A model generated the notes under the pieces. It was given only the letters and a program-made list of their open reading frames with translations, had not been told where the DNA came from and did not search any database. DNA of 64,000 nucleotides, from NCBI GenBank assembly GCA_001281695.1, contig LJIE01000001.1, forward strand, positions 3,681,521 through 3,745,520, read 5' to 3'. Of this stretch, positions 17,839 through 27,534 are shown piece after piece (within the stretch, counting starts at the first letter, position 1; the number at the start of each line of letters is the position of its first letter). The DNA is from a bacterium 336/3 (GTDB lineage: Bacteria; Bacteroidota; Bacteroidia; Cytophagales; Thermonemataceae). Made by a program: the position numbers and the translations under genes.

Positions 17839-18751
17839 TTTCTTGCTTTTGAATATCCCAAATAGAAATCATTCTATCGTCACTTCCAGAAATTAGAAAA
17901 TCTTGATAAGATGTCCACAATAGTTTATTGATAGACGTTCCATGTCCTGCATAACGAGCTTTGTCTATAACTTTCAGGAGTTTAAAAGTTTGAGCATCCC
18001 AAATTTTGATAGATTTATCCATACTACAAGAAGCTAACAAATTGCCTTGGGGACTAAAAACCAGATGATTGATAGCAAAAAGATGTGCAGGAATATTATA
18101 AATATTTTTGTAATGATTTTCTACATCCCAAACCTTCAAATGGGCATCTCGCCCACCACTAATCAGATGTTTGCCATCTGGCGAATATGTAAGTGTAAAA
18201 ACAGAATTTTGATGGGCTTCGAAGTTTTGTAATGTACTCAATGTCTTTGTATCAAAAATTCGAATATAATTATCACTAAAACCTACTGCAAAAAACTCTC
18301 CTGATGGGTGTAAGGCAATACTTCGAGCTGATTTATCTGTTGTTTTTACAGTATTTCGAATGCTCCATTTATCTAAGTCTATTTGCTGAATAGAGCCATC
18401 TGCATAAGCCATTAAAATCAGGTTATCAACTATTTGAATATCAAAAATAGATGTATGAGTAGTTTTTAGGGTACGTAATTCTTTTATTTTTTCTAAATCA
18501 ATGAGATGCAATCCTTCTGTATTTTGCCCTACAAGTAACTGATTTCGTTCTTTGATGAGTTTGAGAGCATATACAGATTGTGGCACTTGAGCCACCAATT
18601 TCCCAATTTCAGGGTTTTCTAAATTCCAAACAGCCACCAATCCATCTCCACCCGAAGAAAAGAAGAGTTGATTCTCTAATCCTGATTCTAATGTATAAAT
18701 GCAATCTTTGTGTCCTGCAAGTGTATTGATTTTATTTGCTTGTAGTTTCAT
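17831..18751 (-). CDS. WD40 repeat protein
   Basis: A 306-residue protein made almost entirely of about seven WD40 blades. Clear units end in AVWNLEN, KVWDVEN, KIWDAQT and SIWDIQK, each with an upstream GH or SGS/SGG turn. No signal peptide, so it is a cytoplasmic beta-propeller, usually a protein-interaction platform. The partner is unknown. The end overlaps the DUF2461 gene by eight bases in convergent orientation. Confidence 0.9.
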   Translation of the reverse strand: MKLQANKINTLAGHKDCIYTLESGLENQLFFSSGGDGLVAVWNLENPEIGKLVAQVPQSVYALKLIKERNQLLVGQNTEGLHLIDLEKIKELRTLKTTHTSIFDIQIVDNLILMAYADGSIQQIDLDKWSIRNTVKTTDKSARSIALHPSGEFFAVGFSDNYIRIFDTKTLSTLQNFEAHQNSVFTLTYSPDGKHLISGGRDAHLKVWDVENHYKNIYNIPAHLFAINHLVFSPQGNLLASCSMDKSIKIWDAQTFKLLKVIDKARYAGHGTSINKLLWTSYQDFLISGSDDRMISIWDIQKQETI

Positions 18752-18917
18752 TTTATACTTTGAGTTTGTCTAACATTTTATTCTTAGGCAAGGCAATCAA
18801 ATACTAAAATATATTTGTCTATCTTTATTTCAAGAACTTTAAAGCAAGATGAAAATTCAAATCGAAGATTTACTGATAATTTATCTTGTCTGCTTTTTTT
18901 GCTACATTATCTCATTT

Positions 18918-19016
18918 TTAAAACTCAAACTTTAATCCTCCAGTTGGAAATATAGCTAATCCATCATAGTAAGTTTTTCCTTTTAGATAATTAAAACTCT
19001 CACTATTTGCTATTTG
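18918..19016 (-). pseudogene. Severed C-terminal tail of the adjacent receptor gene
   Basis: Directly after the TGA at 19019-19017 the same frame stays open for 32 codons and ends in TAA at 18920-18918. The encoded tail runs QIANSESFNY...GGLKFEF and ends in Phe, the usual last residue of an outer-membrane barrel. It is the natural final strand of the receptor. A single C-to-T change (CGA to TGA, Arg to stop) would explain it; a sequencing error is the alternative. Confidence 0.8.
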
Positions 19017-21326
19017 TCAATTTAGTATATTTACTACATCAAAAAAAGTTGTAAATTTTATTTTTTTTAAATGGAAGGCATAATTTATACGAATATCTAA
19101 ACTTGAAAAATAGGGCAGTCGCCCTTGATTTCTACCTAAAAGCTCCATACCATAAAGGTAATTATTTCCATTGTTTAAAATGTTAGTATATATTTGGTAA
19201 TTATCTGTTGGTCTGCCTGTTGCATATCTATATTTTCCTGATAACGACATTCTCTTATTCACTTGGTAGCTTAACATTAAGTTTATTTGATGGGGCTGAC
19301 TAAATGCAAAGTTATACTCCCCTAATCCATCCTGATCATTTCTTTTTACCTCCATGTAAGAATAACTAATTATACCATGCCAGTTTTTATTAAGCCTTTT
19401 GGTTAGGCTTACATCAATTCCTTTTCCAAAACCTTTCCCATTATTATTCCTTAAAATACTTCCATTAATAGGTGTTGTAACCATATTATTAAAACCCTTA
19501 TACCAACCCTCAATCATGATTTTAAAATCATTTGGCAAATAAGACTTGTAAGAAAATATATATTGTTCCACTCTTTCCATTTTTAAAATATTTTCTTGTG
19601 GAAGGTCGGCTATATCTGAATAAACAGGATCTTGATAGTAAATGCCTAAACCAAAGCTTAAACTATTATTATCATTTAAATAATAACTAATATTCCCCCT
19701 TGGTGCGACTACTATCTGTTTGGAAAAATTGCTATAATCTGCTCTGATACCCACATTAATGGAGAGTCTGTTGCTTAGTTCTATAAAATAACTGATAAAT
19801 GCAGAACTGTTCAAAAAATAGTCTTTAAAATTAGAATTTACAAGATTAGGAGTTATCACTTGAAAGTTTTGAGTAGAATCTAATAATTGATTTCGCCTAA
19901 ATACAAAGTTGGTATCATTGACAAGTAACTTTCTATTATTGAAAAGTTGTAAAATATCTGCTTCAATGCCAATGGTAATTCTGTCATTTTTCAATACTGA
20001 AGTTTCAAAAACAGAACGATACCCCCACTTATTTTCGTTATATTCTTGGGTCTGAATAGGATTTATAAAATTGTATGTAGTGTTTTTAAGTGTTCCTGTA
20101 GAATCTTTTTTGGGATATGCTTTACCAACATTTACGTTAGATGTATAGTTAGTGAAATAAAGGATATTTTTCCATATACCTTTTTTTTTCACTAATGTTC
20201 TCATGTTAGCTCCAATAACAATTTTATTGCGTTTGAAATTTGGAAGATAAAGTAAGTTAAGCTCTTTATCGGCATAAACATTGTCCATGTTTCTCACAAA
20301 GCTTTCAGGACAAACCATTGCAAGAATAGATAATTTGTTCTTTGAATTAATTTCTGTTGTTGTTTTTAAGATGAAATCTCCATAAGAAGGAAGCCCTAAA
20401 TTTTGTAATCCTACTAAGTTTACAAGTGGATAAAAATTTTGGTATCGACCAGAAATAAACATAGTCGTTTTTTTATTGAAATAACTAGGTCCATCATAGT
20501 TGAGAGTAATACCTAATAAATCTACTTGCCCATCTATAATGATGTTTTCTTTATTTCCTTCTTTAATACCTAATCCCAAATAAGAAGCACTTCTACGACC
20601 AAATTCTGCTCCAAATGCCCCTCCTTGAAAAACAGCATTATCAATCACTCTTGGTGCAAAAATACTGAATCTACCACCATTAGGGTCATTAAAAAAGCTA
20701 TTTCCTTCCAAATGTCCTACCTCAGTAAGAGGAATATCATCTACCATATATACATTATCTCGTACTCCCTGACCACGAACAGCAATAGCAGAGTATATTC
20801 CTCCACTGCTAGTAACACCAGGTAACATACCAATAGCTCTAAAAATGTCACCTTGTGCACCTGGATTAAGAGATATTTCATCTCTACTAAAGCTAAAAGT
20901 TGATATAGGCTTCATTTTATTATTTTCATATCGAAATGATTGTACCTGTATTTCAGGTAATATTTTATCGTCTTCAGAGAGTTCAACGGTGACAGATAAT
21001 ATTTTATCTTTTAAGACGCTTTGGTCTGGGATAATTTTAGTTAAATATCCTGCATAGCTTACTTGAAAAGTATAGTTGCCAGCAACTACATTATTGATAG
21101 AGAAATTGCCACTTGTATCTGTAATGGCTCCTTGTTTTGTTTCTATAATTTGTATATTAGCTCCTATTAAAGGCTGTTTTGTTTTTTCGTCAATTATGGA
21201 GCCTTTAATTGCCCCTTTTGTATATTGCTGAGCATTGAGCATACCACCTTCGAATGTAAGAAATGGTATAAGTATCAATTTTATTATAAATTTGATTATT
21301 TTATAGTTATTATAATCAAGTAACAT
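19017..21326 (-). CDS. TonB-dependent receptor, cut before its last strand
   Basis: A 769-residue receptor with an N-terminal hydrophobic signal region (ending LNAQ), a carboxypeptidase-regulatory domain (about 38-125) and a plug domain. The plug contains PGAQGDIFRAIGMLPGV, the RGQGVRDNVYMVDDIP motif, and GAEFGRRSASYLG. A 22-strand-type barrel follows. It stops at FFDVVNILN, where relatives continue. The same frame resumes after the TGA and ends in Phe 32 codons later, so this allele lacks the last strand and is probably unstable or inactive. The start uses ATG at 21326; a shorter start is possible at Met-29. Ligand unknown. Confidence 0.85.
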   Translation of the reverse strand: MLLDYNNYKIIKFIIKLILIPFLTFEGGMLNAQQYTKGAIKGSIIDEKTKQPLIGANIQIIETKQGAITDTSGNFSINNVVAGNYTFQVSYAGYLTKIIPDQSVLKDKILSVTVELSEDDKILPEIQVQSFRYENNKMKPISTFSFSRDEISLNPGAQGDIFRAIGMLPGVTSSGGIYSAIAVRGQGVRDNVYMVDDIPLTEVGHLEGNSFFNDPNGGRFSIFAPRVIDNAVFQGGAFGAEFGRRSASYLGLGIKEGNKENIIIDGQVDLLGITLNYDGPSYFNKKTTMFISGRYQNFYPLVNLVGLQNLGLPSYGDFILKTTTEINSKNKLSILAMVCPESFVRNMDNVYADKELNLLYLPNFKRNKIVIGANMRTLVKKKGIWKNILYFTNYTSNVNVGKAYPKKDSTGTLKNTTYNFINPIQTQEYNENKWGYRSVFETSVLKNDRITIGIEADILQLFNNRKLLVNDTNFVFRRNQLLDSTQNFQVITPNLVNSNFKDYFLNSSAFISYFIELSNRLSINVGIRADYSNFSKQIVVAPRGNISYYLNDNNSLSFGLGIYYQDPVYSDIADLPQENILKMERVEQYIFSYKSYLPNDFKIMIEGWYKGFNNMVTTPINGSILRNNNGKGFGKGIDVSLTKRLNKNWHGIISYSYMEVKRNDQDGLGEYNFAFSQPHQINLMLSYQVNKRMSLSGKYRYATGRPTDNYQIYTNILNNGNNYLYGMELLGRNQGRLPYFSSLDIRINYAFHLKKIKFTTFFDVVNILN

Positions 21327-21384
21327 ATCTTTTAGTTAGGATAAAGTATCTAAGAAACTTATAATCTAAAACATCAAATACCTT

Positions 21385-22179
21385 CTACCAATATTGTTGA
21401 ATTATTTGCTTCATTTCATTAAATACATGACCTCCTGCAAGGATTTCCTTTCCAAACACAAAATCATTATCTCCATTAAATCTGCCTACCTGTCCACCTG
21501 CTTCTTGTACCAATAGTCCACCAGCTGCTACATCCCAAGGTTTTAAATTAAACTCAAAAAAGCCTTCAAAACGTCCACATGCTGTATAAGCCAAATCTAC
21601 AGCAGCCGAACCAAGTCTTCTGAGTCCGTGAGAACTTTGCATCAGAGCATTTAAAATTTGTAAATATTCTGTATTTTTTTCAAAAAAGCGATAAGGAAAA
21701 CCTGTTGCAAGCAATGATTCAGAAAGTGTTTGAGCTTCTGAAACTTGTATTTTTACACCATTGCAAAAAGCTCCTTTTCCTTTAGTTGCGTAGAAACATT
21801 CTTTCTTATTTACCTCATACACAACTCCTAACACCACCTCATCACCATCCATTAAGGCTATACTAATAGCAAAAATGGGCAATCCATGTATAAAATTAGT
21901 TGTTCCATCCAAAGGGTCTATTACCCAATGAAACTGTTTATCGCTAATAATATGAGTCGAAGGATTTTCTTCACTAATAAAACCCGCTTCGGGCATGAGT
22001 TTTTGTAAACCATCTATAATACGTTTTTCAGCTTCTTTATCTACATATGAAACCAAATCATTGAGACCTTTATGTTCAATATGCTTTTTTTCAAAAATTT
22101 CATTTTGTTGGGCAATAAACAAACCTACTTTTCGGGAAAGGTCTGAAACATAACGACAAAGAATTTCTAATTCTGACAT
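21385..22179 (-). CDS. Inositol-monophosphatase family phosphatase
   Basis: A 264-residue Mg-dependent sugar-phosphatase fold. The metal site is intact: EEN (about 70), WVIDPLDGTTNF (about 85-96) and the C-terminal WDVAAGGLLVQEAGG. Family members (SuhB/IMPase) hydrolyse myo-inositol 1-phosphate or related phosphates. In bacteria the true substrate is often uncertain. It lies 17 bases after rsmI on the same strand and is probably co-transcribed with it. Confidence 0.9.
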   Translation of the reverse strand: MSELEILCRYVSDLSRKVGLFIAQQNEIFEKKHIEHKGLNDLVSYVDKEAEKRIIDGLQKLMPEAGFISEENPSTHIISDKQFHWVIDPLDGTTNFIHGLPIFAISIALMDGDEVVLGVVYEVNKKECFYATKGKGAFCNGVKIQVSEAQTLSESLLATGFPYRFFEKNTEYLQILNALMQSSHGLRRLGSAAVDLAYTACGRFEGFFEFNLKPWDVAAGGLLVQEAGGQVGRFNGDNDFVFGKEILAGGHVFNEMKQIIQQYW

Positions 22180-22196
22180 AGTATTTCAAGTTTTAA

Positions 22197-22904
22197 TTAT
22201 TCATCTTCAGATTCTATACTTTTTCCATCTTTTCCTTCTAAAATCAATACTATTTCGCCTTTTACACCTTTTTTGGAAAAATGTTGGAAAGCTTCTTGCA
22301 ACGTTCCATTAAAAGTTTCTTCATAGATTTTGGTAAGTTCCCTCGAAACAGAACAACGTCTATTTGCTCCACAATGTTCAATGAGTTGCTCCAAAGTTTT
22401 TAAAAGACGATAAGGCGATTCATAAAAAACAACTGTTCTATTTTCTTCTTTTAAAATTTCCAAACGAGTTTTTCGACCTTTTTTATGAGGCAAAAAGCCT
22501 TCAAATACAAATTTATCCGTAGGCAAACCCGATTTCACAAGTGCTGGCACAAAAGCTGTTGCTCCTGGTAAACATTCTATTTTTAAATTATTTTCTAAAC
22601 AAACTCTCACCAATAAAAAGCCAGGGTCGGAAATAGCAGGCGTTCCTGCATCCGAAACAAGGGCAAAAACTTCACCTTTTTGCATTCTTTTTACAAGTTT
22701 ATCTTTTATTTGATGTTCATTGAAATTATGATAACTCTCTAAAGATTTTTGAATTTGATAATGTTTGAGCAATACAGAAGCCGTTCGAGTGTCTTCAGCA
22801 AGAATACAATCTACTTCTTTTAAAATTCGTAAAGCCCTCAGGGTAATATCTTCTAAATTTCCGATGGGTGTTGGGACAAGATATAAATTGTTTTTTTCGG
22901 ACAT
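22197..22904 (-). CDS. rsmI: 16S rRNA (cytidine1402-2'-O)-methyltransferase
   Basis: About 235 residues from the ATG at 22904, giving the family start NLYLVPTPIGNLEDITLRAL. A longer frame from 22961 adds 19 residues of non-family sequence and would cover the divergent promoter. Tetrapyrrole-methylase fold with AEDTRT, LVSDAGTPAISDPG and a late VFYESPYR. RsmI uses S-adenosylmethionine to methylate the 2'-O of C1402 in the ribosomal P site. Confidence 0.92.
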   Translation of the reverse strand: MSEKNNLYLVPTPIGNLEDITLRALRILKEVDCILAEDTRTASVLLKHYQIQKSLESYHNFNEHQIKDKLVKRMQKGEVFALVSDAGTPAISDPGFLLVRVCLENNLKIECLPGATAFVPALVKSGLPTDKFVFEGFLPHKKGRKTRLEILKEENRTVVFYESPYRLLKTLEQLIEHCGANRRCSVSRELTKIYEETFNGTLQEAFQHFSKKGVKGEIVLILEGKDGKSIESEDE

Positions 22905-22918
22905 GGTTTCTACCTTTG
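22888..22918 (+). promoter_or_regulatory. Consensus promoter for the PaaE-like gene, inside the 5' end of rsmI
   Basis: TTG (22888-22890), a 20-base spacer and TACCTTTG (22911-22918) match the Bacteroidota housekeeping promoter exactly. It reads toward the reductase gene at 23015 and overlaps the first codons of the divergent rsmI. Confidence 0.6.
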
Positions 22919-23014
22919 CAAAAAATTTCTTGAAAATACAGTTTTCCCGAAATTTTGCCAAACAAAATTCAATGCAATTTGGTTTTTAATTTAATCATTA
23001 CATTTTTTGATACC

Positions 23015-24064
23015 ATGAAAAAATACCAACTCAAAGTAAAAGAGATTGTACACGAAACACCCGAAGCTATATCTATCATATTGGAGCAACCAGAAAATGA
23101 AATTATCAATTTTAAGGCTGGACAATTTCTAACTTTTAATTTTAATTTAGGAGGAGAAACCATTCGAAGAGCTTATTCACTTGCCAATTGCCCTTATACT
23201 GAAAAGGATTTAAAAGTTACTGTAAAAAAACTCAAAGACGGAAAAATATCTAATTTACTCAATAACAGCTTAAAAGAAGGCGATTATTTGGATGTAATTG
23301 AACCTATGGGACATTTTACACCTGAACTAAACTCCAAAAATGCTTTTTTCTATGTTTTATGGGCTGGAGGTAGTGGTATCACCCCTATTATGGCCATGAT
23401 AAAAGGTGTTCTGCATCAGGAGCCTAACAGTAAAATAATGCTTGTATATGCCAATAGAGATGAGTATAATATCATTTTTCAAACAGAACTTGATACTCTT
23501 CAACAAAAACATCCCCAACAATTAGAAGTTATTCATGTTTTAAGTCAACCACAAAATGGGTGGAATGGCTACAAAGGCAGACTTGACAGCACCAAAGTAT
23601 CTGAAATATTAGCTAAAATTCCACAAAACATGCCTGTCTCACAGTGGATGTGCGGACCTGAAGGTATGATGCACACAATCATAGAGACATCCGAAAAATT
23701 AGGTTTTAGTAAGCCTAAGAAAGAAAATTTTGCTGCAAGCATTGAAGAATCAGCTCAAAAGAAATTAGATGAAAATTCTAATACTTTGATAGAAAGAGAA
23801 ATTACAGTAAAATATGATGGCGAAACCTATAAATTTAAAGTTTCACCCAAAAAATCTATTTTGGATGCAGCTTTGGATCAGAACATAGACCTGCCATATT
23901 CCTGCCAAAGCGGACTTTGTACTGCTTGTATGGGCAAATGTATCTCAGGTAAAGTAATGATGACAGAAGATGATTGTCTCACAGACCAAGAGATGAGCCA
24001 AGGCATTATTCTTACTTGTGTAGCTCATCCACTCAGCGATGATGTAGTGATAGATATTGACTAG
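23015..24064 (+). CDS. PaaE/HmpX-like ferredoxin-NADP reductase with 2Fe-2S domain
   Basis: About 349 residues from MKKYQLKVKE; the longer frame from 22955 is not needed. It has an FAD domain with RRAYSLANCP (about 50-60), an NAD(P) domain with WAGGSGITPIMAM and MCGPEGMM, and a C-terminal plant-type ferredoxin domain. The ferredoxin carries Cys-x4-Cys-x2-Cys (CQSGLCTAC) and a distal Cys in ILTCVAHP. This is the architecture of PaaE and related reductases, which pass electrons from NAD(P)H to an oxygenase. No paa oxygenase gene is nearby, so the partner is unknown. Confidence 0.88.
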   Translation: MKKYQLKVKEIVHETPEAISIILEQPENEIINFKAGQFLTFNFNLGGETIRRAYSLANCPYTEKDLKVTVKKLKDGKISNLLNNSLKEGDYLDVIEPMGHFTPELNSKNAFFYVLWAGGSGITPIMAMIKGVLHQEPNSKIMLVYANRDEYNIIFQTELDTLQQKHPQQLEVIHVLSQPQNGWNGYKGRLDSTKVSEILAKIPQNMPVSQWMCGPEGMMHTIIETSEKLGFSKPKKENFAASIEESAQKKLDENSNTLIEREITVKYDGETYKFKVSPKKSILDAALDQNIDLPYSCQSGLCTACMGKCISGKVMMTEDDCLTDQEMSQGIILTCVAHPLSDDVVIDID

Positions 24065-24068
24065 AAGC

Positions 24069-24096
24069 GAAACGCCTTGAAATTTCAAGGCGTTTT
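24069..24096. terminator. Bidirectional terminator
   Basis: AACGCCTTGAAA directly followed by TTTCAAGGCGTT, a perfect palindrome between two convergent genes, with T-rich sequence after it. Confidence 0.85.
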
Positions 24097-25029
24097 CTTT
24101 ATTTCTTTAATTTCAGCTTTCAGAGCCTCTATTTCTTTGGTTAGGCTTATGAGATGTTTACTCAACTCCTGATTATTTTCTTTTAGGGAGTTTTCCATAT
24201 TTTTTAATATTTTCTTTTCTTCTAAAATATTCTCTGCATTGATTTTTTCTTGTACTTGGGATGTAAGTACTGCCACAAATACATTGAAGCTAATAATTAC
24301 AGTAAGAACTACAAAACTGATAAAATACCCTTTGATAAACCAAGAGTTTTCGTAATGGCTACTGGCTTGATACATCATATCTACCCAACCCTCCAAAGTC
24401 ATAATTTGAAAAAGTGATAAAAATGATGAACCCAAACTACTAAAATCAGCATTTTCGTACTTATGATGGCTAAACAAGTATATTCCAATAATAGAATATA
24501 TATAAATCAGAATACCTAACAATAAAGCAAACGAAAATACTGTAGGGATAATGCTTACAATTTTACGTTCTACTTCTTTAAGTTCTTGACTTACCTCTAA
24601 GAGCCTGAGAATACGCAAAACTCTGAACAAACGTCCTACAACCAAGAACTCTGGATGCTCAAATAGATGAACGATTAAGCTAAAAATACTAAATCCTGTT
24701 ATCAAGAAATCAAACCAATTCCAGAAACCTTTTTCTTCAAAATGAATAGTTGAAATTTTCCCTTTATGTTTTTCTAGATGAAATAGCTTAAAAAACTGTA
24801 ATACATTAGGCTCTGCAACGATTCTAATGATTATTTCAACAGCAAAATAAGCTGTAAAAATAGAGTCTATTACTTGAAAAACAGGCAAATGAGCAGGAAA
24901 AGATGTTTCTATACCTAAAACAATAGAACAACATATAATCATAATACTAGTAAGTCTTATAAAAAATTTGCTTTCTACAACACTTATTAATTTTTGAGAG
25001 CCCATAAGATTTTGTTTTTTAGTTTGCAA
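24085..25029 (-). CDS. Voltage-gated ion channel, bacterial sodium-channel type
   Basis: A 314-residue membrane protein with the six-segment channel plan. S4 is RLFRVLRILRLL (Arg every third residue, about 130-142). The pore helix and filter are SLFQIMTLEGWVDMM (about 205-220), and S6 runs to FNVFVAVLTSQ. The filter resembles the TLESW of NaChBac-like sodium channels, with Gly in place of Ser, and lacks the GYG of potassium channels. The C-terminal ~60 residues form a coiled coil, as in tetrameric BacNav channels. Between S2 and S3 there is an unusual His-rich insert (LEKHKGKISTIHFEEK). Confidence 0.88.
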   Translation of the reverse strand: MQTKKQNLMGSQKLISVVESKFFIRLTSIMIICCSIVLGIETSFPAHLPVFQVIDSIFTAYFAVEIIIRIVAEPNVLQFFKLFHLEKHKGKISTIHFEEKGFWNWFDFLITGFSIFSLIVHLFEHPEFLVVGRLFRVLRILRLLEVSQELKEVERKIVSIIPTVFSFALLLGILIYIYSIIGIYLFSHHKYENADFSSLGSSFLSLFQIMTLEGWVDMMYQASSHYENSWFIKGYFISFVVLTVIISFNVFVAVLTSQVQEKINAENILEEKKILKNMENSLKENNQELSKHLISLTKEIEALKAEIKEIKKTP

Positions 25030-25055
25030 TCAAATATAAAAAACGTATTACAAAA

Positions 25056-25087
25056 TTTGTTTGTTTTTTTTTGTTTTCTTAGCTTAG
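25056..25087 (+). promoter_or_regulatory. Candidate promoter for the malic enzyme gene
   Basis: TTTG (25056-25059), a 20-base spacer and TAGCTTAG (25080-25087; one mismatch to TAnnTTTG), 34 bases upstream of the start codon. Confidence 0.4.
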
Positions 25088-25121
25088 GGCTAATTGTAAC
25101 AAACTTATAAATAATAGGATT

Positions 25122-27386
25122 ATGTCCATAAAAGTTCGCAAAGAAGATGCCTTGCATTATCATGCCAAAGGCAAACCGGGCAAAATAGAAGTAGTGCCTA
25201 CTAAATCTCTTATTTCTCAGATAGATTTGGCTCTTGCATACTCACCGGGCGTAGCAGAACCCTGCAAAGAAATTGCAGAAAATGTAGAGAATGTTTACAA
25301 ATATACAGCCAAAGGAAACTTAGTGGCTGTTATTTCTAATGGTACAGCCGTACTTGGATTAGGCGATATTGGAGCTGAAGCTTCTAAACCTGTAATGGAA
25401 GGGAAAGGTGTATTATTTAAAAAATTTGCTGGAATAGATGTTTTTGATATAGAAATCAATGAAAAAGATCCTAAAAAACTCATTGAAATTGTTAAATCTT
25501 TAGAACCCACTTTTGGAGGCATCAATTTGGAGGATATTAAAGCTCCTGAATGTTTTGAGATTGAACAAACGCTTAGAGAAGAAATGAACATTCCTATCAT
25601 GCATGATGATCAGCATGGTACTGCTATTGTCACCTCTGCTGCATTGTTAGGAGCGTTGGAACTTGTTAATAAGAAAATTGAAGAAGTAAAAGTAGTTGTA
25701 AATGGAGCGGGTGCATCAGCTATTTCGTGTACAAGTTTATATGTGGCTTTGGGTGTAAAGAAAGAAAATATTGTGATGCTTGATAGCAAAGGTGTTATCC
25801 ATAAAAAAAGAGAAGGTTTGGATGCTACAAAACAAGCTTTTGCAACAGAAAGAACAGACATTGAAACTTTAGCAGAAGCTCTCAAAGGAGCCGATATGTT
25901 TTTAGGTCTTTCCAAAGGAAATGTTGTAACTCCTGAAATGCTTCTTTCAATGGCTGAAAATCCAATTGTATTTGCTTGTGCCAATCCCGACCCCGAAATT
26001 GCCTATGAGATAGCTATCCAAACACGCCCAGACGTAATTATGGCAACTGGTCGTTCTGACCATCCTAATCAAGTAAACAACGTCTTAGGATTTCCTTATA
26101 TTTTTAGGGGTGCATTAGATGTAAGAGCAACCAAAATCAATGAAGCCATGAAATTGGCTGCTGTTCATGCCATTGCAAATTTAGCCAAACAAGTTGTTCC
26201 TGAAACTGTAAAAAGAACTTATGGTAAAAAAGACATGAAGTTTGGTAGAGAATATATTTTACCTAAGCCAACAGATCCACGCCTCATTACAACTATTGCC
26301 CCAGCTGTAGCCAAAGCAGCTATAGAATCTGGTATTGCCAAACACCCTATTACTGACTGGGATGAATACAATGATTTCTTGAAAGAGAAGTTAGGTATTG
26401 ACCAAAAACTGATGAGTGGCATTATTCAAAAAGCTAAAAACAATCCCAAAAGAGTTGTTTTTGCAGAGGGAAACCATCATAAAGTACTCAAAGCAGCTCA
26501 AACTGTAAGAGATGAGGGCATTGCAATTCCTATTTTATTAGGAAATAGACAAGAGATAGAAAACCTTATTAAAGAACATTCCTTAGACTTATTGGACTGC
26601 ATCATCGTTGACCCTCTGACAGAAGATGAGAAAGTACAACAATATGCCCAAAGAATGTATGAAGAACGCCAACGTAAAGGTATGACGCTTTATGAAGCTC
26701 AAAAACGTATGCGTGAAAGACATTATTTTGGCTCTATGATGGTTGAAATGGGTGAAGCTGATGCCTTTATCTCAGGTTTGAATAGGGACTTTGTAAAGTC
26801 TGTTCGACCTGCTTTACAAGTAATTGGAGGAAAAGCCAACGAATTGGTTGCAGGAATGGGTATTGTAATTAGTCAGGGCAAAACTTTGTTTTTTGCAGAT
26901 GTAGCTGTAAATGAACAACCAACAGTAGATGAACTTGTTGAAATTGTGGGTCTTGTGAAAAAGGGCGTTGAATTCTTTGGTTTTGAGCCTCATATAGCTT
27001 TAGGAGCTTATTCCAGCTTTGGAGCTTCTAAAGGTAATATTCCTAGCAAAATGCAAGAAGTCTTAGCTATTTGTAAAGAAAAGTATCCTGATTTAATCAT
27101 TGATGGGGAAATTCAGCCTCATATAGCTTTGGATCACGATTTGCTCAAAGATGTTTACCCTTTTAGCTCACTTGCCGAAAATGAATGTAATACCATAATT
27201 TTCCCAGGTATTTCTTCTGGAAACATTGCTTTCAATTTGGTTCAACAAGTTGGTAAATGTGATACCATTGGACCTATCTTATTAGGAATGAATAAACCCG
27301 TTCATATTCTTCAACTAGGTTGTTCAGTAAGTGAAATTGTGAATGTAGTATCCATTGCTGTTGTGGATGCCCAAAGCTCTGAATAA
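25122..27386 (+). CDS. maeB: NADP-dependent malic enzyme with phosphotransacetylase-like domain
   Basis: A 754-residue MaeB-type protein. The malic-enzyme part (about 1-425) has [36 protein letters not shown] and NGAGASAIS for NADP. The second part (about 430-754) is related to phosphate acetyltransferase ([28 protein letters not shown]). In known relatives this part regulates the enzyme, for example by acetyl-CoA, rather than catalysing. The enzyme makes pyruvate, CO2 and NADPH from malate in the cytoplasm. It is a single-gene unit with its own promoter and terminator. Confidence 0.94.
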   Translation: MSIKVRKEDALHYHAKGKPGKIEVVPTKSLISQIDLALAYSPGVAEPCKEIAENVENVYKYTAKGNLVAVISNGTAVLGLGDIGAEASKPVMEGKGVLFKKFAGIDVFDIEINEKDPKKLIEIVKSLEPTFGGINLEDIKAPECFEIEQTLREEMNIPIMHDDQHGTAIVTSAALLGALELVNKKIEEVKVVVNGAGASAISCTSLYVALGVKKENIVMLDSKGVIHKKREGLDATKQAFATERTDIETLAEALKGADMFLGLSKGNVVTPEMLLSMAENPIVFACANPDPEIAYEIAIQTRPDVIMATGRSDHPNQVNNVLGFPYIFRGALDVRATKINEAMKLAAVHAIANLAKQVVPETVKRTYGKKDMKFGREYILPKPTDPRLITTIAPAVAKAAIESGIAKHPITDWDEYNDFLKEKLGIDQKLMSGIIQKAKNNPKRVVFAEGNHHKVLKAAQTVRDEGIAIPILLGNRQEIENLIKEHSLDLLDCIIVDPLTEDEKVQQYAQRMYEERQRKGMTLYEAQKRMRERHYFGSMMVEMGEADAFISGLNRDFVKSVRPALQVIGGKANELVAGMGIVISQGKTLFFADVAVNEQPTVDELVEIVGLVKKGVEFFGFEPHIALGAYSSFGASKGNIPSKMQEVLAICKEKYPDLIIDGEIQPHIALDHDLLKDVYPFSSLAENECNTIIFPGISSGNIAFNLVQQVGKCDTIGPILLGMNKPVHILQLGCSVSEIVNVVSIAVVDAQSSE

Positions 27387-27406
27387 TTTTAATTCATGAC
27401 AGATTA

Positions 27407-27449
27407 ATCATTACAGAGGTTCAAATAACACTTCTGTAATGATTTTTTT
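27407..27449 (+). terminator. Terminator after maeB
   Basis: ATCATTACAG and CTGTAATGAT form a 10-bp stem with a 17-base loop, followed by a run of T. Confidence 0.8.
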
Positions 27450-27534
27450 TATAATATTTTTTGCATATTTGTACCTTATCAATGAATATTTTAGTATTAG
27501 CTTATAGCTTAAAACTCATAAATAATAACTTATA

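Noticed and set aside
25295-26422. Several minus-strand ORFs of 67-124 residues opposite the malic enzyme
   Set aside because: They follow the codon pattern of the opposite strand and have no family-like sequence.
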